The notes beneath the pieces were generated by a model. The model ran no database searches, was not told where the DNA came from, and saw nothing but the letters and a program-made list of their open reading frames with translations. Below, piece after piece: positions 62,196 to 64,000 of a stretch of DNA of 64,000 bases. Position 1 is the stretch's first letter. Each line of letters opens with the position of its first letter. The position numbers were made by a program, and so were the translations under genes. The DNA is from Nocardia gamkensis NBRC 108242. GTDB lineage: Bacteria > Actinomycetota > Actinomycetes > Mycobacteriales > Mycobacteriaceae. The DNA lies in NCBI RefSeq assembly GCF_001612985.1, contig NZ_BDBM01000018.1, positions 1 to 64,000 on the forward strand, given 5' to 3'.

Positions 62196-64000
62196 TCACG
62201 CCTGGGCCAGGATCTCCTCGTCGCTCATCGCCGCGACCTCCAGATAGAGGCGCGCGACCGCGGGCAGCCGATCCGGGATGCCGCGATCGGCTTCCCGCCG
62301 GGTGAGTCGCCCGGCCAAGCCCGCCACGGTTCGCGTCGCGAAGACGTCCGCGACCAGCGCGTGGTCGGTCTCCAGCCATTCGCGCACCCGCGCGATGACC
62401 GTGGTGGCCAGCACCGAATCGCCGCCGAGAGCGAAGAAGTCGTCGTGCACGCCGACGGCGTCCACCCCGAGCACCCCGGCCACGATGTCGGCGAGCGCGG
62501 CCTCGACGTCGTCGCGGGGGGCGCTGTTCTCGACAGTTCCCGCGCCCGGTTCGAGCAGCGCGACCACTGCCCGCCGGTCCAGTTTGCCGTTGCCGGTCAG
62601 CGGCATCCGCTCCAGGAATTCCACCCGGGCGGGAATCATGTAGGCGGGCAGCAGATCCGCGACGGCGGCGGTGATGTCGCCGATGTCGTCCTGATCACCG
62701 GCTACTGCCGCCACCAGTTTGGGCGCGCTTCCACCGACGACCGCCGCGACGGCATGGCGCACGCCGGGCACCGTGCGCAACGCGCTCTCCACCTCGCCGA
62801 GTTCCACCCGGTAGCCCCGGATCTGCACTTGATGGTCTGCGCGACCGAGGAATTCGATGATTCCGTCGGGCCGGTACCGAGCCATGTCACCGGTCTTGTA
62901 CCACCGGATGCCCTCGTAATCCACGAATCGTTCGGCGGTGCGCTCGGGATCGTTCCGGTAACCCGCCGCGACATTCGCACCGCCGACCCAGAATTCCCCG
63001 GGCACCCAGTCGGGGCAGTCGCGCCCGGCCGGTGAGACCACGCGGCATCGGACATTGCGCAGCGGAACGCCGAACGGCACCGTCACCCACTCCGCGGGCG
63101 GCTCCCCCACTACCTCGCAGATGGTGTTGTGGATCGAGGTCTCGGTGGCGCCGCCGAGCCCCGAGAAGCGGCAGCCCGGCACCTGGGCGGCCAGCCTGCG
63201 CGCCAGATCCGCGCCGACCCAGTCGCCGCCGAGAGTGACCGCGCGCAACGAATCGCCCAGCTGATCGCCGCCGATCTCCAGGATCATGTCGAGCATGCTG
63301 GGCACGCAGTTCAGGATCGAAACACGATGACGGCGAAGCAATTCCACCCACGTGGTGGCTTCGGCGCGCTGTTCGGGATCGACCGCGACCACCGAGCCGC
63401 CGACGGAGAACATGCCGAAGATGTCGTAGACCGACGCGTCGAACTCCAAGGCCGACAGAGCCAGAACGCGATCACCGCTGCCGACCTCGAACCACTCGTT
63501 CACCGCATCGATGGTGTTCATCGCGCCCCGATGCGGCACGTCGACGCCCTTGGGCACGCCGGTGGAGCCGGAAGTGAAGATCACGTAGGCGATCGCTTCG
63601 GTGTCGGGGTAGACCGGCGCGGCCAGCGGGTGCGGATGCTCGCGTGCCGCATCGATGCGGACGCACGGGATCGGCACGCCCATGTCGCCGCCGGGAACGG
63701 TCACCGCCGCGACGATCGCACCGGTTCGCAGGATCTCGGCACGCCTGCCGGCAGGCTGGTCGAACCCGATGGGCACATAGGTCGCGCCCGCGGCCAGCAC
63801 ACCGAGCACCGCGAGGATCTGATCCGGCCCCTTGGGAAGCTGGACCGCCACCGCGTCACCGGGCCGCACCCCCTCATCGTGCAGCGCACCGGCGACGGCG
63901 AGAGCGCGCGCCGCGAGTTCGCCGTAGGTCCATTCGCCCGGCTGGGCGCCGAGACCCCACACCACCGCGGGCGCGGCGGGGTTCGCGGCGGCGTGGTCGA
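62196..64000 (-). CDS. Non-ribosomal peptide synthetase, MbtB/NbtE-like (5' end off the window)
   Basis: The last ~601 codons of an NRPS; the frame stays open to the right edge. It contains an adenylation domain ('AIAYVIFTSGSTGVPKGVDV', 'LNCVPSMLDMILEIGGDQLG', 'GLGGATETSIHNTICEV', 'WYKTGDMARYRPDGIIEFLG', 'VQIRGYRVELGEVESAL', 'NGKLDRRAV') and a carrier domain ('DDFFALGGDSVLATTVIARV'). Sequence and layout closely resemble the Ser/Thr-activating A-PCP part of mycobactin synthetase MbtB, but there is no terminal thioesterase; it stops after 'LYLEVAAMSDEEILAQA'. Likely role: hydroxyaryl-oxazoline formation in a siderophore. Confidence 0.9.
   Translation of the reverse strand, partial: DHAAANPAAPAVVWGLGAQPGEWTYGELAARALAVAGALHDEGVRPGDAVAVQLPKGPDQILAVLGVLAAGATYVPIGFDQPAGRRAEILRTGAIVAAVTVPGGDMGVPIPCVRIDAAREHPHPLAAPVYPDTEAIAYVIFTSGSTGVPKGVDVPHRGAMNTIDAVNEWFEVGSGDRVLALSALEFDASVYDIFGMFSVGGSVVAVDPEQRAEATTWVELLRRHRVSILNCVPSMLDMILEIGGDQLGDSLRAVTLGGDWVGADLARRLAAQVPGCRFSGLGGATETSIHNTICEVVGEPPAEWVTVPFGVPLRNVRCRVVSPAGRDCPDWVPGEFWVGGANVAAGYRNDPERTAERFVDYEGIRWYKTGDMARYRPDGIIEFLGRADHQVQIRGYRVELGEVESALRTVPGVRHAVAAVVGGSAPKLVAAVAGDQDDIGDITAAVADLLPAYMIPARVEFLERMPLTGNGKLDRRAVVALLEPGAGTVENSAPRDDVEAALADIVAGVLGVDAVGVHDDFFALGGDSVLATTVIARVREWLETDHALVADVFATRTVAGLAGRLTRREADRGIPDRLPAVARLYLEVAAMSDEEILAQA

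Overview
The window is high-GC actinobacterial DNA, most likely from Nocardia or a close mycolic-acid relative. The evidence is a type VII (ESX) secretion locus with EccA, EccB, EccD, EccE, two EspG paralogues and PE/PPE proteins; a mycobactin/nocobactin-type NRPS; an IdeR/DtxR-like iron box; and actinobacterial spc-operon ribosomal proteins. Species was inferred from gene content only. I saw no tRNA, rRNA or CRISPR array.

Region 1 (1-14.6 kb) is an ESX apparatus and substrate locus. eccD (-), eccA (+), eccB (-) and eccE (+) alternate in orientation. They are followed by one long minus-strand operon (14,611 to 6,570) encoding a Q/A-rich substrate, EspG, an EspD/EspH-like protein, a YbaB-like protein, an EspC-like substrate, an Ala-rich substrate, PE, PPE, a second EspG and two WXG100 (Esx) proteins. 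A bidirectional terminator hairpin separates it from eccE. eccC and mycP are not seen and could lie to the left.

Region 2 (15-31.3 kb) is a second minus-strand operon. It runs: WXG100-like protein, YbaB-like protein, a giant 4106-aa ORF, a 94-aa protein, a DUF6301-type protein, a TY-Chap (YbjN/CesT-like) chaperone and a 536-aa immunity-like protein. The giant protein has a WXG100-like/CpnT-type N-terminus, disordered repeats, a possible PD-(D/E)xK centre, an HExxH centre, four copies of a ~95-aa helical repeat, a Pro-rich linker and an unknown C-terminal domain. It looks like an ESX-exported polymorphic toxin with its own chaperone/immunity genes, and is the best candidate for an undescribed system here.

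Region 3 (31.4-35.7 kb) holds dtd, a TPR/alpha-CTD-like protein, a hypothetical-DUF4254 gene pair and a methyltransferase.

Region 4 (36.1-49.9 kb) is the spc ribosomal operon with secY-adk-map, split in two. rplN-rplX-rplE-rpsN lies 6.8 kb away from rpsH-rplF-rplR-rpsE-rpmD-rplO. Each half has its own promoter, sharing a nearly identical 20-nt box. Between them are a degenerate Uma2-like protein, a ribbon-helix-helix regulator with a palindromic operator, a frameshifted gene, two AraC regulators, a flavodoxin-fold oxidoreductase and a P450.

Region 5 (50.2-64 kb) holds an M13 lipoprotein peptidase, a TetR-MFS efflux pair sharing a perfect 24-bp palindrome, and small cupin and NTF2-like genes. 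It ends in a likely iron-siderophore block: MFS exporter, iron-box-controlled siderophore-binding lipoprotein plus SagB-type dehydrogenase, two MAB_1171c-type membrane proteins, and the C-terminal part of an MbtB-like NRPS running off the right edge.
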